Positions 1 to 11,028 of a stretch of DNA of 64,000 bases are shown here, piece by piece. The notes beneath the pieces are model-generated. The model had not been told where the DNA came from. It worked only from the letters and a program-made list of their open reading frames with translations, and did no database searches. The translations under genes were made by a program, and so were the position numbers. Numbering within the stretch: position 1 is the first letter of the stretch; every line of letters starts with the position of its first letter. The DNA comes from Phialophora verrucosa (Eukaryota > Ascomycota > Eurotiomycetes > Chaetothyriales > Herpotrichiellaceae). Where the stretch lies: contig MSED01000002.1 in the NCBI GenBank assembly GCA_002099365.1, forward strand, positions 868,001-932,000. Reading direction: 5' to 3'.

Positions 1-121
1 CCGGTCAGTCAGACGGTGTATCTCATGGATACATAAGAGGGGTGCCTGATGCCTGAGCTTTGAGCCAGTTCTCCCCATCATCTCTCTGTGCATCCTGTGA
101 TTGCTTATCCAGCAGTTCAAA

Positions 122-1710
122 ATGGCATCCGAGAAGGACAATGTTGTCCAAGCAAAGTCCGACATCGACCATGTCGAGGAACAAATCATCGTTCAGGCCA
201 CCACCAACACCGAGGAGAAGGTTGAGACCGTGGGTAAACTCGAAGCCCTCGCCTTCAACTACACCAAGGCGGAAGAGAAACGCTATCTGCTGAAGATCGA
301 CTTTATCGTTCTTGGATACGTCTCCGGTGCTTACCTTTTGGCATATGTGAGTCGAGCAACCCCAGGGTGATTGTGTCATTGGGAATCAGACGTGTTGACA
401 GACTATCGCAGATGGACCGCGGCAACATTGGAAACGCCAACACCGCAGGCATGTCCAAAGACCTCGGCCTCAGCGACAACCAATATCAATGGTGTTTGAC
501 TGCGCTTTACCTGGGATACATCCTTTTCGACTGGCAGACTGTCTTCTACAAGATCCTCCCCGCCCGCTACTACGTCCCTACAGTCATCATCATCTGGGGT
601 GGCCTTGCTGGCGCCTGTGGAGCTGCTCAAAACTTCGGAGGCCTACTGGTCCTGCGGCTACTGCTGGGGATCTTCGAGTCTTCGTACAGCCCGGGTCTGG
701 CCTACTTCTTCTCTTTCTTCTACTACCGAAGGGAAATGGGCCGACGTCTTGGCTGGTACGTCTCGATCGCTCCGCTCGGCGCCTCGTTTGCTGGAGCATT
801 CGCCTACTTTGTGACCAAGCATCATCACGCTCTCGCTGGCTGGCGTGCGCTGTTCCTTGTCGAAGGGCTCCCAGCCGTGGCCGTAGGTCTGTTCGGCTAT
901 TACTGGCTCCCCAGCAATCCTCAAGACTGCCAATTCCTCACGGAGAAGGAGAAGAAGATCGCACGCGCGCGCCTGGTGCGCATGGTCGGCAACCTCGAGC
1001 GAAGCAGAAAAGTCAACTTCAAGAACTTCTTCCGCAGCTTGCTCGACCTCAAAAACTGGCTACCCACGCTCATGTATTTCTCCTGCAACATCGGCTATGC
1101 TTCGTTGCCCATCTACAGCTCCACCATTTTGCAAGGCATGGGTTTCACTGCTCTCCACGCACAAGGCCTCTCGGCACCGCCGTATCTGTTCGCGTGTCTC
1201 GTCGTCCTCGCGGTCGGCCATCTTTCCGACCACTTCCAACGGCGAGGCATCTTCCTCGCCATGTGCAGCGGCACCGGCGCCATCGGCTACATCATCCTCT
1301 GCACGGTGGAAAAGATCGCCGTCAAGTATTTCGCGCTCTTCCTCGTCGCCGGCGGTCTCTACCCCTGCATCGGCCTCGTCCTCTCCTGGGTGGCCAACAA
1401 CAACGGCTCCGACAGCAAACGCGGCGCCGGCTTCATCCTGATGAACTTTGTCGGCCAGTGCGGCCCCCTTGTCGGCACGCACATTTTCCCCAAATCCGAG
1501 GCGCCCCACTACAAGAAGGGCTTCTACATCAGCTTTGCGTTTTGCTGCTTCGCCGCCACGCTGGCCGTGTGTCAGATCTTTTGGCTGAAGCATCTCAACA
1601 AACAGTTGGATGAGAAGTACGGTCCTGTTCGGAACATGGAGAACCGTGACAACGAAGATGAGATTGGCGAGGAGACGGACGACAGTGAGAATTTCAGATA
1701 CATTCTCTAA
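122..1710 (+). CDS. MFS transporter, anion:cation symporter (Dal5/Tna1-like) family
   Basis: Two exons (122-346, 412-1710) give a 507-residue carrier; the 65-nt intron is GTGAGT...CAG, phase 0. The start at 122 gives a charged cytoplasmic N-terminus before the first membrane segment (LLKIDFIVLGYVSGAYLLAY). The join restores YMDRGNIGNANTAGM, the hallmark of fungal Dal5/Tna1 carriers (allantoate, nicotinate, pantothenate and similar anions). Later come the family-like stretches GWYVSIAPLGASFAG and GYYWLPSNPQDC, then a second six-helix half and an acidic cytoplasmic tail. It acts at the plasma membrane as a proton-coupled importer; the substrate cannot be read from sequence. Its nearest neighbours are a TRI12 carrier and a Zn2Cys6 regulator, which may hint at a small metabolic gene group. 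Confidence is high for the family and low for the substrate. Confidence 0.9.
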
Positions 1711-2918
1711 GACGGAGGGCAAGTGAAGATGGGGGAGATCAGTGCTGGGCGCTACGCTGTGCGTGTGCGCGGACGGTTTGGTGCGTCGGTTGTCGCATGG
1801 CTCGAACATGGAAGTGAACCGATAAAGTTATCACGTGGCGGAAAAAGTGACGATACTGTAGATAGCTTGCTCGCGATGTTGATAATGCAAGTCTCTGAGG
1901 GGGTCGAATGGTCTTGAGCACAATTGCCGACGGAATACGGCGGAAACGGAACGAAATGTCAATCTCAATGTAAATGTCAATGCCTTGGTTCGGGACTTGG
2001 TACTGTAGATATTTCTGGTTTTTTCCTTTCCAGCAGAAGTAGAACAGCCAGTCACTCTACGAGCACGAGTAGCCAGAGAACCGGCCCACTCACTTAAAGT
2101 GGCCTGGGCGGCTTACAGTACCGTAGTACCGAGTACTATCCTGGATATAGTACGGAGTAGTACGACAATGGATATAATTGATGTAGAGCATTCACGTTCC
2201 ACTTACAGTACTGACTGAGCATGTGCGCCAGCCGCCTACCTACGATGCATCGGCCCTAGCCTCCCCACTGGGCAACTGTACATACTGTGTTAATGAGAAT
2301 GGTTCCCTAGTTACTGTAATGGCTTGAGATTCGTGGTGACAGTCGTGTTTTCTAGATAAAGCATAAACACACACACAAACACATACACCAAGCACTCATC
2401 CATCGCTGGCTCTGCCCACACGTACTACATTACAGTAGGACCTTCCGAAGAAAAGCAGCTCAGTGCTAGCGTCGCTACTGAAGCAGTCGTCAGAGACAAA
2501 TAGTGGAGTGCTGCTGTACTGTATAGTCGACCACGCGATGATCGGTGAGCCATCCTACGGTAATTGCTGTACGACTGCCGCGGCTGAGTGTGTGGGCATA
2601 CACAGCCGCTCGCTCGCTGTCATTGCAATAGTTATAGCACTACTAATCCATTGTTCGAAAGACGACCTGGCGAGTATGTAGTACGCTGCCTGCTGAGGAA
2701 ACTTCAAACCCTGCAACGTGATTACTGCACGCCTTGCTTTTCACGTTCGAAGATTGTTTCATTGCTCGAGTATAAGGCGTGTATCAGAGAGTGCACCCTC
2801 GATCGTGTTGACACATCTATAGTATGTCTATTGAATGGCCCTCCTCCGGATCTATACCAGCCCATAGAATGCATAAGAGGTATGTATGCACACAGACATC
2901 TAGATCTAGTTTCCTCGC
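1711..2918. other. Intergenic, no gene seen
   Basis: This is the shared 3' region of two convergent transporter genes. It is rich in short TACAGTA, TACTGTA and CGGAGTA-type motifs (about 2110-2170) and has a CA-rich run near 2368-2390. The open frames are short, lack family features and have no convincing splice partners. Confidence 0.6.
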
Positions 2919-5134
2919 CTATTCAATCACTACGGCAACGTGCTCGTCCATATATTTGTTGATATCCCCCAGGAAGCATGCCGCGATGATACTGACACCG
3001 CCGGCAGCAATACTTGCCAGATACACGTACTTGTAGCTCTCCGCGTACGCGAGTTGTCCGGCAGCAACCACCATCTGGTAGGCCGTTTCGTTCTGCAAGC
3101 CCGGAATCAGCCTGATGGGTTCGAGTAGACTCGCTCCCGTGAGCGTGATGGCCTCGGTAATGTAAGTCACATTAGTAATCCCGAGCTCGACCATCGTGCC
3201 ACCGATGTACTTTGTCGCGTTGGGCACGAACTTGGAGAGGAAGACGTTGTAGTAGGCGCAATAGCCGACGGAGCCGCCGATGACGCGGATGGCCAGTGTC
3301 AAGGCGCTGACTGTGGCGATCAGGTCGTCCGGGCAGATGATGGTTGTGATGATTGAGGCGGGCACGACGATGCCACCGATGCCGAGTCCACCGAGAATAA
3401 GGAGACCCCAGAGCTTATTCATATTGTGGGGTGTTGCACACGCGAGCGCGCCGCAGCCTGAGGAGAAGAACTTAGTTGTGACTACTCGGATATAGAATGC
3501 TGGACACTTACCGGCAGTCATAAGGCAGCAAGAGATAATCATCAACTCCTTGTTCCGACCACGGAAGACAGAGAGGAGCCAGAGGCATACGCACGCGCCG
3601 GTCATGATGGCCATGCCTCCCGGGAAGACACGCAAGCCCACTTGGGCCGGGTCGTGGCCGTACACATTGAATGCTTGAGTGGGCCAGAACATCAGGTAGG
3701 AGAAGAAATTGGCGCCGCTGATGAATGTGATCAGGAGTGTGAGCGACAGAATGCGGGGATCCTGCTTGAGTCTCTTCGGGAACATGGGATACTTTGCACC
3801 GTATGCTTCCCAGAAGAGGAAAGCAACGATGAAAACGGCGCCGATGACGAGCGGGGCTACAACGTGAGCCGAATGCCATGGGTACTAAGTCGGTCAGTAT
3901 CTCGGTTCAATCGAAGCCCGGTGACAGAAACCGACCTGGTAGCCGCCCCATTGCATGCCAGCCATGAATAGGACCATCCCGATAATACTAAGAAAGCCGC
4001 CGATGTAGTCGATCTCCGAAAGGATCTCTCGGGTGCTCTTGCCCTTCGAATTGGGTCGGGGTGGAGGGAAGTAGAACAATGCCGTGATGATGAGGGCGAG
4101 GCCGTTCCACACACAGATCTGTGATACTGTTAGATTCGGCCTCGTCGACGTAACCACAATCGTAACTTCATCCAGAACGGGTCAGTCGTTCGGAGAGTGG
4201 GAAGACTCACAATAATGCCACAGTATCGCCAGTTGGAGTGAGCTAGAATAGGTTAGTAGAGCTGGTCGGATGATAGGAGGCCATCGACATACCAGCAATC
4301 ATCTGTGCATAGAACCCTGAAGGAACGAAAGGTACAATGGTGAAGATCAGGACTGCGACGTATGCACCACGTTTCCTCGTCGGAGCTAATTCAGAGGTCA
4401 CTGCCAGCGCAGTAAGCTCACTAATTCCCGCGGCTGCACCTGCAATGGTAGTGCCAGCTATCCGTGTTAGCAGATCTACTTTGACTTCCAGCAGTCGAGA
4501 TTGAATACTTACCGATGAACATGTTCATCGACTTCGCACAGGTTGCGATGACACTTCCGAGGACGAGCAACGCAGCGCCGAGTAAGGCAACGTAGCGTCG
4601 GCCGATCAAATCTGACAGGGAGCCCACGAAAGGGCAAACACCGGCCAGGGCAAGAAGGTTCCCCAGTACCTGGGAAAGCGTCAGTGCGTCTGCCAGCCAG
4701 CAAGGTCGGGATCCTCCACTTACGAACCAAATCCACCTGTCCACTCCTCCAATATCTTGATAGATGTAGGGTGGAATACTGCCTTAACGATGCCGTCAGA
4801 GGCCGCTTTCCACAGTCCCGTGGGGTAAAGGGCATACCATAAAGGTAGACCGGGATTTGACTGCCTGTCCATAATAAGGCCATCGCCAGCAAACTCATGA
4901 ACCGTCTCAAGGTCATCTGAGGGGAGAATTAGTATTGATTTCCCAGACAAGGTCTCCCTGAGGTCACACCTTCGGTTCATGTTCGTGGTCAAGGTCATCT
5001 CCGTCGATGCGGAGGCCAATGTTTTTCTCAGCACGGGCAACTGACTCTTGATGGTGGACGTGTGATTTTTCGATTGGTGAAGGTGCCGTCTCGATGGGCA
5101 CACCGTGAGCCTCTCCGATGTGTTTTTCAGCCAT
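2919..5134 (-). CDS. TRI12-type MFS efflux/siderophore transporter
   Basis: Nine exons (5134-4970, 4916-4838, 4782-4724, 4669-4513, 4457-4293, 4242-4211, 4118-3936, 3884-3512, 3457-2919) keep phase throughout and give 583 residues, the usual length for 14-helix fungal TRI12 carriers. After a hydrophilic N-terminus the product reads SQIPVYLYGSIPPYIYQDIGG, then NLLALAGVCPFVGSLSDLIGR (motif A-like GSLSDLIGRR) and VLGSVIATCAKSMNMFIG. These are typical of the family that contains the trichothecene pump Tri12 and siderophore importers. Exon 6 is only 32 nt. It is divergent from the Zn2Cys6 gene at 6073 across about 940 bp, so that regulator could control it. Location is the plasma membrane; substrate and direction of transport are unknown. 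No other Tri genes are present, so trichothecene transport should not be assumed. Confidence 0.9.
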
Positions 5135-6072
5135 GTTGAAGGACCAGTTTCGTAGCAAAGGCCGTGAAAGCAGTGAATGACTGGAATCTGCCAGTTCGCT
5201 GAAAGGTGGAAAGGACCAGAGAACAGGCTCTCGAGGATTCTGGCGCCGCGCTGCAGATATGCCCTGATTGCCACGATGGGATTCGTACCTCGGCGACCTT
5301 AGCGCCCTCGGTATGGCGACTCGACGACATGTTCTGATTGGTGCCCGTCAAAGTCGAGAAGGTGGAATCAATGTCCAGCACTAGGAACCTTGCCGTCCAT
5401 AATTTGCACATCCTTGGGTGGATATTCCGCAATGTGGTCTGGGGAGATTGCGGGATTAGTACCTCCTTTGGGCTGGAGAGGTGCGGAGAAATGGCGATAA
5501 GAGGTATCTCGACCCAAGATGCCCCCATAGTGGAGCCGTCGAAAAGTCATTATTGTGACGGTGCCGGGGCGAGGATGGGAGCGAAGACCGAATCGATCAT
5601 GTCCGGCAGATCCAGATTCCGACTCGCGGCCATGTGGTGAAAGATGTGAAAGAAATGTGAAACTCATGCAAAGTGTTGATGCAGTGTTCTTAAAGTTTGG
5701 CAAGGTTCCGGTCAAGAGGAAGCCGAGTACTGCCGCAAAGTGCCAATACCAGACGCCCTCGCTGCCGCTCCTCTGAGGGGTGTGACTGACTCGGGCGAGT
5801 GCGTGCAGCTCCACGATGTGAGGCCACCGCTTCCTCTTTGCGGAGGAGTGTGGGAGGGAGGAGCAGGAGGAGCAGGAAGAGGAGCAGGATTCGTGGGGAC
5901 GCCCGAAGCCCGCGATCGATCCACTCGTTGCGCCCCGCATCCTTTAACCGAAGCAATTGACCTCAGATCCGAGGTGTTCACGGTGCTTTCATTGCATAAT
6001 GCGCGGCCATTTGTGAGTAGAGATGGCAACTGCCAGTCTCTAGTTCGTGACCATCGAGCGCTGAAGGCAGCC
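5135..6072. other. Divergent promoter region
   Basis: This 938-bp gap separates the starts of the TRI12 carrier and the Zn2Cys6 regulator and must hold both promoters. Open frames are present on both strands, but none has family features or a coherent splice structure. Purine-rich tracts lie around 5850-5885. Confidence 0.5.
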
Positions 6073-8226
6073 ATGGATACACAAGGCCCACGGAAGAGAA
6101 AGCGCTCCGCCGTCGCCTGCACGCGGTGCCACGATCGGAAAGTCCGCTGTAGTGCCGCCTTCCAAGGGATCCCATGTGCAAACTGTGCGCAAGATGGAAC
6201 AACCTGCACAATCTACCAGGCTCATTCCGCGTGAGTCGGCCGAGACCGTCACATTGACCGCAGCGTTAATGATTCAGTTATCCCAGCCGTCAGGATCAGC
6301 AGCATGTCGCCACCGGCGATGAGAGGCCCAAAGCGATATCGCCCCAGTATCCTCTGACGCCAACCCCGAGTCTAGTACCTGCTGCCGAGGTTTCGCGATG
6401 GACGGACGCCGCTCCCACTTCCCGACCCAAAAATGGCGAGGAAAATACGCATGCCCACGTGGCTCCCTTAGACGACGATAGACCCGTGGCCTCTGCAGAC
6501 GATGCCGTCGACGGTCCTCCGCGAAACACCAATGCAATTCCAAATCCTCGACTGGAGCGGGGCTCACGAGAGGGCTTGGTACCGTTCTATGCCGGTAGAC
6601 GCCGAGGCCTCCTCAGACTGAGTATCGCTGACCGAGTTTACAGGCGAGATAGGGGGGCATGAATTCCTCTTCGAAGTCTGTTCGCCAAATCGAGCCTTGC
6701 GAGGAAGTCCGTACATTATCAGTCGCAATATACACAAACGACCACGCTTCAAGCCAGAGATCGGGTCTCGGCCACAATTTCCTTCCACTGTCTGCCAGGA
6801 GCTCCTTCGCTGTTTCTTCAGCTACGTCTATCCAATCCTGCCGGTCGTCAGCGCCGGCGACTTCCTCACAAGATATTCCGATGATCCGAACAGCGTGAGC
6901 GCCCTGCTCCTCTGGTCGATATTCCTTGCTGCGGCCAGCTACGTCGACACAGATACTCTATCCTCGGCAGGGTTCAAAAACCGGAAACAGCTGAAGGAGT
7001 TCTGTTTCCAGCACGCAAAGGCAACGTACGATGCGCAAATTGAGAATGACAAGACGGCAATTATTGCCTCGACCTTGCTGCTCGGCTTTTGGTTCGTCGA
7101 TCTGGAAGAGCAGGACGGTTCCGGCTACTGGATTGGCATAGCCATCCACCTCTGCTACACCATCGGGCTACACCGCGAACCCAACTATGCCCGACTTTCA
7201 CGGTGTCCATTCCCCTTGTCACTAAGATCCCTCTGGAGGAGACTATGGTGGTGTGCCTACTACAGAGACGCGTGGTTCTGTCTGGGATCTGGGAGGCCCA
7301 TGCGGGCTCACATTGATGATTGTGACTTGGAGCTGCCGACAGTGGGAGATCTCACGGACGATTTCAAAGACCTATCCTTGGACCTGCGGGAGGCTTTCAT
7401 ACCTTCCACCATGGAGAAACTGGCCGAATTATGGATAAAAATGCTCCAACTATCCATCAAGCTCGAGTACACCATGATACTGCACTATCGACCGAGGAGA
7501 CCGCCTTTATCGGTGTCTCAATTGGAAGCCGATCGCGCCGACGTACTCCGTCTGCTCGCCAGCGTCCAACAGGAGACTGAGCCCAGATCCGGTCTACTGG
7601 CGCTGCACACAGGTCATTTCGAAACTTACGTGAACGCCGTCGTGATCGTTCTTCACCGACCGTATATTCTCTCGGTTCCCGAAAACCTGCATCCGGCCGA
7701 AGGCAAGAACCTTCAAAGGACCGCACTCCAAGTCTGCAAGTCCGCCGCGGCCGCCACCACGAGCGCGCTGAGCAAGCTGATCACCGAAAACATGATTGAG
7801 ACATCACCCACAATGCTGGTGACTCCCATCATGATGACAATGCAAATCCACTTCTACGAACTCGCAAAGTCGGAGGGCCTTCTCCGCCAACACGCCCTGC
7901 ACAATTTGAACCTTCATTTCATGGTCCTGACACACTTGAAGAAGTCATTCTGGACCGCCGACATGCATCACAACCTGTTCACGGAGTGCATCAAGGCGCT
8001 AAACTCGGGTAAGGGCGATCAAAATCAGTACGCAGGGTACGCCGCCGGTCTGCAGGATCCGGCAACAGCGGCACGATGCAATTCGCCACATGCTGTTCGG
8101 GAAGACCAGGGTCCCCCCATGGGCAGCGTGCTGGATACATCCGGCTTGAGCGAAACCGCGTTCGATGACTTCTTTGCTTCCTTTGGTCCATTTGACAATC
8201 TCTCGTGTCTCTTCGAGGACAGGTAA
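6073..8226 (+). CDS. Zn2Cys6 transcription factor with fungal-trans domain
   Basis: Three exons (6073-6230, 6278-6594, 6644-8226) give 685 residues. Residues about 15-46 form a Zn2Cys6 cluster (ACTRCHDRKVRCSAA, then PCANCAQDGTTC). A Pro/Ala-rich linker follows. The middle-homology region includes LRCFFSYVYPILPVV, WIGIAIHLCYTIGLHREPN and LRSLWRRLWWCAYYRDAW, resembling cutinase-factor (CTF1)-type regulators. It should bind CGG-type sites in the nucleus; the target is unknown, though its own promoter is shared with the TRI12 carrier at 5134. The 3' end is ambiguous. The frame stops at 8224-8226, but that TAA lies inside a consensus donor (AG|GTAAGT, 8223), and a CAG acceptor at 8301-8303 would instead end the protein Arg-Leu-Glu-Gly with a stop at 8314-8316. 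Confidence 0.88.
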
Positions 8227-8419
8227 GTTTATGCCAGATGACAGCTTGTTTCTACCGGCAATTCAATCACCCAGCTGACGTCGGCTCCCTCACCGAATGG
8301 CAGGTTGGAAGGGTGACAACACAATTGACGCCAGGCCTGTCTAAGCGTCATATCCTCCCAGCACCCCTATTCCTCTGGAGCCCGTCATTCCGCGTACAGT
8401 GCAATCTAGAGCCAGCGAC

Positions 8420-10034
8420 TCATATCCGAAACGGGTTGTTGAGGTCAAACTGATACCCACACGACAGTTGGGGGATCTGGGAATAATTCTCCTGAAGAAG
8501 TCCCCTCGTATTTTGCAGCATCTTGTCAAAAGAAACAGAAGGTACAAATGTCAGCAAGCAATGAACATAAAATTACGTTCAAAGGACGCCACTTACCTGC
8601 ACATACGATATGTTCCAATACACATCCGTCTTCATCGTCTCCAGAAACGCCCAAGACATAGCCCCTAATTAGCTATCATCAACATCAGAGCACCAATCAC
8701 TCCGCCACACGCACTCACCGACATGCCGCCCATTAATGAAGGCATCAGCCGACGTCTGCTCGTCCTTGCACCCGGAGAGCATGAACACGGATTTATTCTC
8801 CCTCCCCCATTCGGTCTGGAAGCCCTGGTCCGCGAACTGCAGACCCTCCTCGTAATCGCCGTCGTACTCATGTTTAAGAGAGCGAAAGAACGACGTCGCC
8901 CCCGCGAGCAAGTGGCGTGCTTCGCCGGCGTCGTCGAACGAGAAACCACCCCTGATCAGATGAGAGGCCTGTGTAATGCGTAGGGCGCGGAAGGTTAGTC
9001 ACGCGCAGCATGTACACCGAGTATGTATGGGGGAAGGGCTTGGATGATATATGGCGGATGGCGGATTGTGATTTGCTACTTTACCTCGCCGACCAGCTCT
9101 GCTCCAGCGCGTAGATTATCCATGAGATTGACTCGGCCTTCGTCGTCGGTGCCTATACTCTCAATGAGTAAGTAAGTAAGTAGGTAAGTAAGTATATGAG
9201 TCAGTCAGTAAGCTAGATGGTATCGCCGGAAACAGATCCATGTCTGGACTGAAAGTGCATCCACCACCCACGCCTCGCCGCCTATTGAACTAGAAGGGGG
9301 AAGAGGGGAGACACTCACGGTATACGTACGGCAACTCCATCGCGGAACCACTACCCCAGACACCGGGATTAGTACAGTGGTAATGGCAACGGTACAGCCA
9401 CAGCCAGAGACACCAAGGCTGAGATGGAAATCGTCCTCGTACTAGTAAACACCAGTATTGGACCCCTCAACACGCATTGCGCGTTGCCGACCCAGTCATC
9501 CAGATCAGTCCCATACCCGCTTGCGCACACGCACACGCACATTTACACGCAGGCTCGCAGGCTCGCATGGTCACTGACTCGCTCATTCATCACTCACCTA
9601 TGACAACAATCAAACAACACAAACAACATGCACCCCTCGGCCAACCCACTCACCAGCACCCGATGCAACGCACTACTATCGATCATCCCGCACCGTTCAA
9701 AATCCACGGGCACAATGGTGTCGGCGAACCCGGACGAATGGTAGCCGTCCCGATCCGGCACCTGCCCGCCATGGCCCGAGTAGTGCAGGAACAGGACGCA
9801 CCCGGGCTCGCTGACCAGCCAGTGCATGGCGGCCAGGATGTTGTGGCCCGTGGGGAAGTAGGGGGATCGCGGGTCCGCGTTGTCCGTCAGCGTCACCATG
9901 TTGGCCGGGTGCGTGGAGAAGCCGCGCGAGACCAGGAACTCGGTCACGTTGGCGACGTCGTCGATGCAGCCTTGCAGTTGGTGCGCCGAGTTGGTGTAGT
10001 TACACCCGATGAGGAGGGCTTTGCGGCGCGGCAT
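8420..10034 (-). CDS. Type I metacaspase without prodomain
   Basis: Six exons (10034-9598, 9350-9319, 9152-9085, 8968-8719, 8664-8597, 8521-8420) join in phase to give 318 residues. The start MPRRKALLIGCNY places the caspase fold at the very N-terminus; the Q/N- or proline-rich prodomain of Yca1/CasA proteins is absent. The catalytic dyad is present: His88 in HYSGHGG and Cys144 in DCCHSG. The SG of the second motif comes partly from a 32-nt exon. Later landmarks are MELPYVY, YRTDDEGRVNL, LSGCKDEQTSADAF and the C-terminal LLQENYSQIPQLS, all expected in fungal metacaspases. The enzyme is an Arg/Lys-specific cysteine protease linked to proteostasis and cell death. The second intron carries an AGTA repeat. 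Confidence 0.93.
9167..9194. repeat. AGTA tetranucleotide microsatellite
   Basis: About seven copies of AGTA with one variant (AGGT) lie within the second intron of the metacaspase gene. Repeat-number changes here would alter intron length but not the protein. Confidence 0.8.
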
Positions 10035-11028
10035 GCTGGGTGGGTGGGCGCGTGTGTGCGCGTGCAAGGCAGGGCAGGGCAGGGCGGATTACGGTATGTA
10101 TATTACGGTAGGGTTATGGCGACGCAGAGTGCGTTCCTCACTAGGTAGGTATCTGCCGCAGTGGTAGGCTAGCGTGGTGACCGATGGTAATAGGGGGATA
10201 GGTCCACGGCGTCACGACCAGAGTGCTAATATTGCTTTAATTGAATCCCATCTTCCATTCCTATTTCAACCGCAAAAGAACAAAGAGAAACGGAATGCGA
10301 GATGCCTGGAGACACTTAGAATAGTAACGAATGGGAAAAAGACGCCGTCGTAGCGATCGTGCGATGGTGACTGGTAGAAGGTTGACACGAAAGCAATTCC
10401 ACGCATTCCCGCGACGCTGTGACTGGATGGCGGGAAAACTTTGGGGCCATCCTCCGGTTCCGGACTCGCTTGCGGTTCACGCGCGTTCCATGAGGTGAGA
10501 TGATGGGTCTTGCTCCGTTTTCGTGGTCAGCGAAGGATAAGTCGGCGTGTTTGGGGTGTCGGGAGTCAGACGTATGTTTGGAAGGAAGAGGCTTGTCGAG
10601 AGTCTTAATGTGACGACCTGGTATTCTAGATGTCGCTGCCGGAAACGCACGACGGTAGTGTGCTCAGGCGTGCTTCATGATAAGAACAAAGTAGAAGCAG
10701 GAACGCCATCTCATCCTCTTGCGAGTCCAATGCAAGTCCAATGTATCTACAGTAAATGCGGTGAAATTTTGGGTCCCTTGTTACCCTTACAGTAGGAAAA
10801 GAAATCTACCGTAAATCCCACTTTTGCCCTTCGCCGCCTGCTAATCAAAGAGCAGGCAACGAGTCACAACGCCAAATATGTAGACCATATCAATGCCCGG
10901 TACCAGTTGTTCCACAACAACGTCCGCCCTTGCGAGGCATCGGACGACCAAAAGATTCCAACAGCGCGATTCATTAACTCGTGACACATAAAGAGAATGA
11001 TTCCAACCCAAAATTCCCTCCTCTTAGC
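10035..11028. other. Intergenic, no gene seen
   Basis: This lies between the start of the metacaspase and the stop of the next gene on the same strand, so it holds the metacaspase promoter. Only short unconvincing frames are seen. Short TACAGTA and TACGGTA motifs recur. Confidence 0.55.

Noticed and set aside
2919..5134. Trichothecene cluster
   Set aside because: A TRI12-type carrier alone is not evidence; no Tri5 or other pathway enzyme is in the window.
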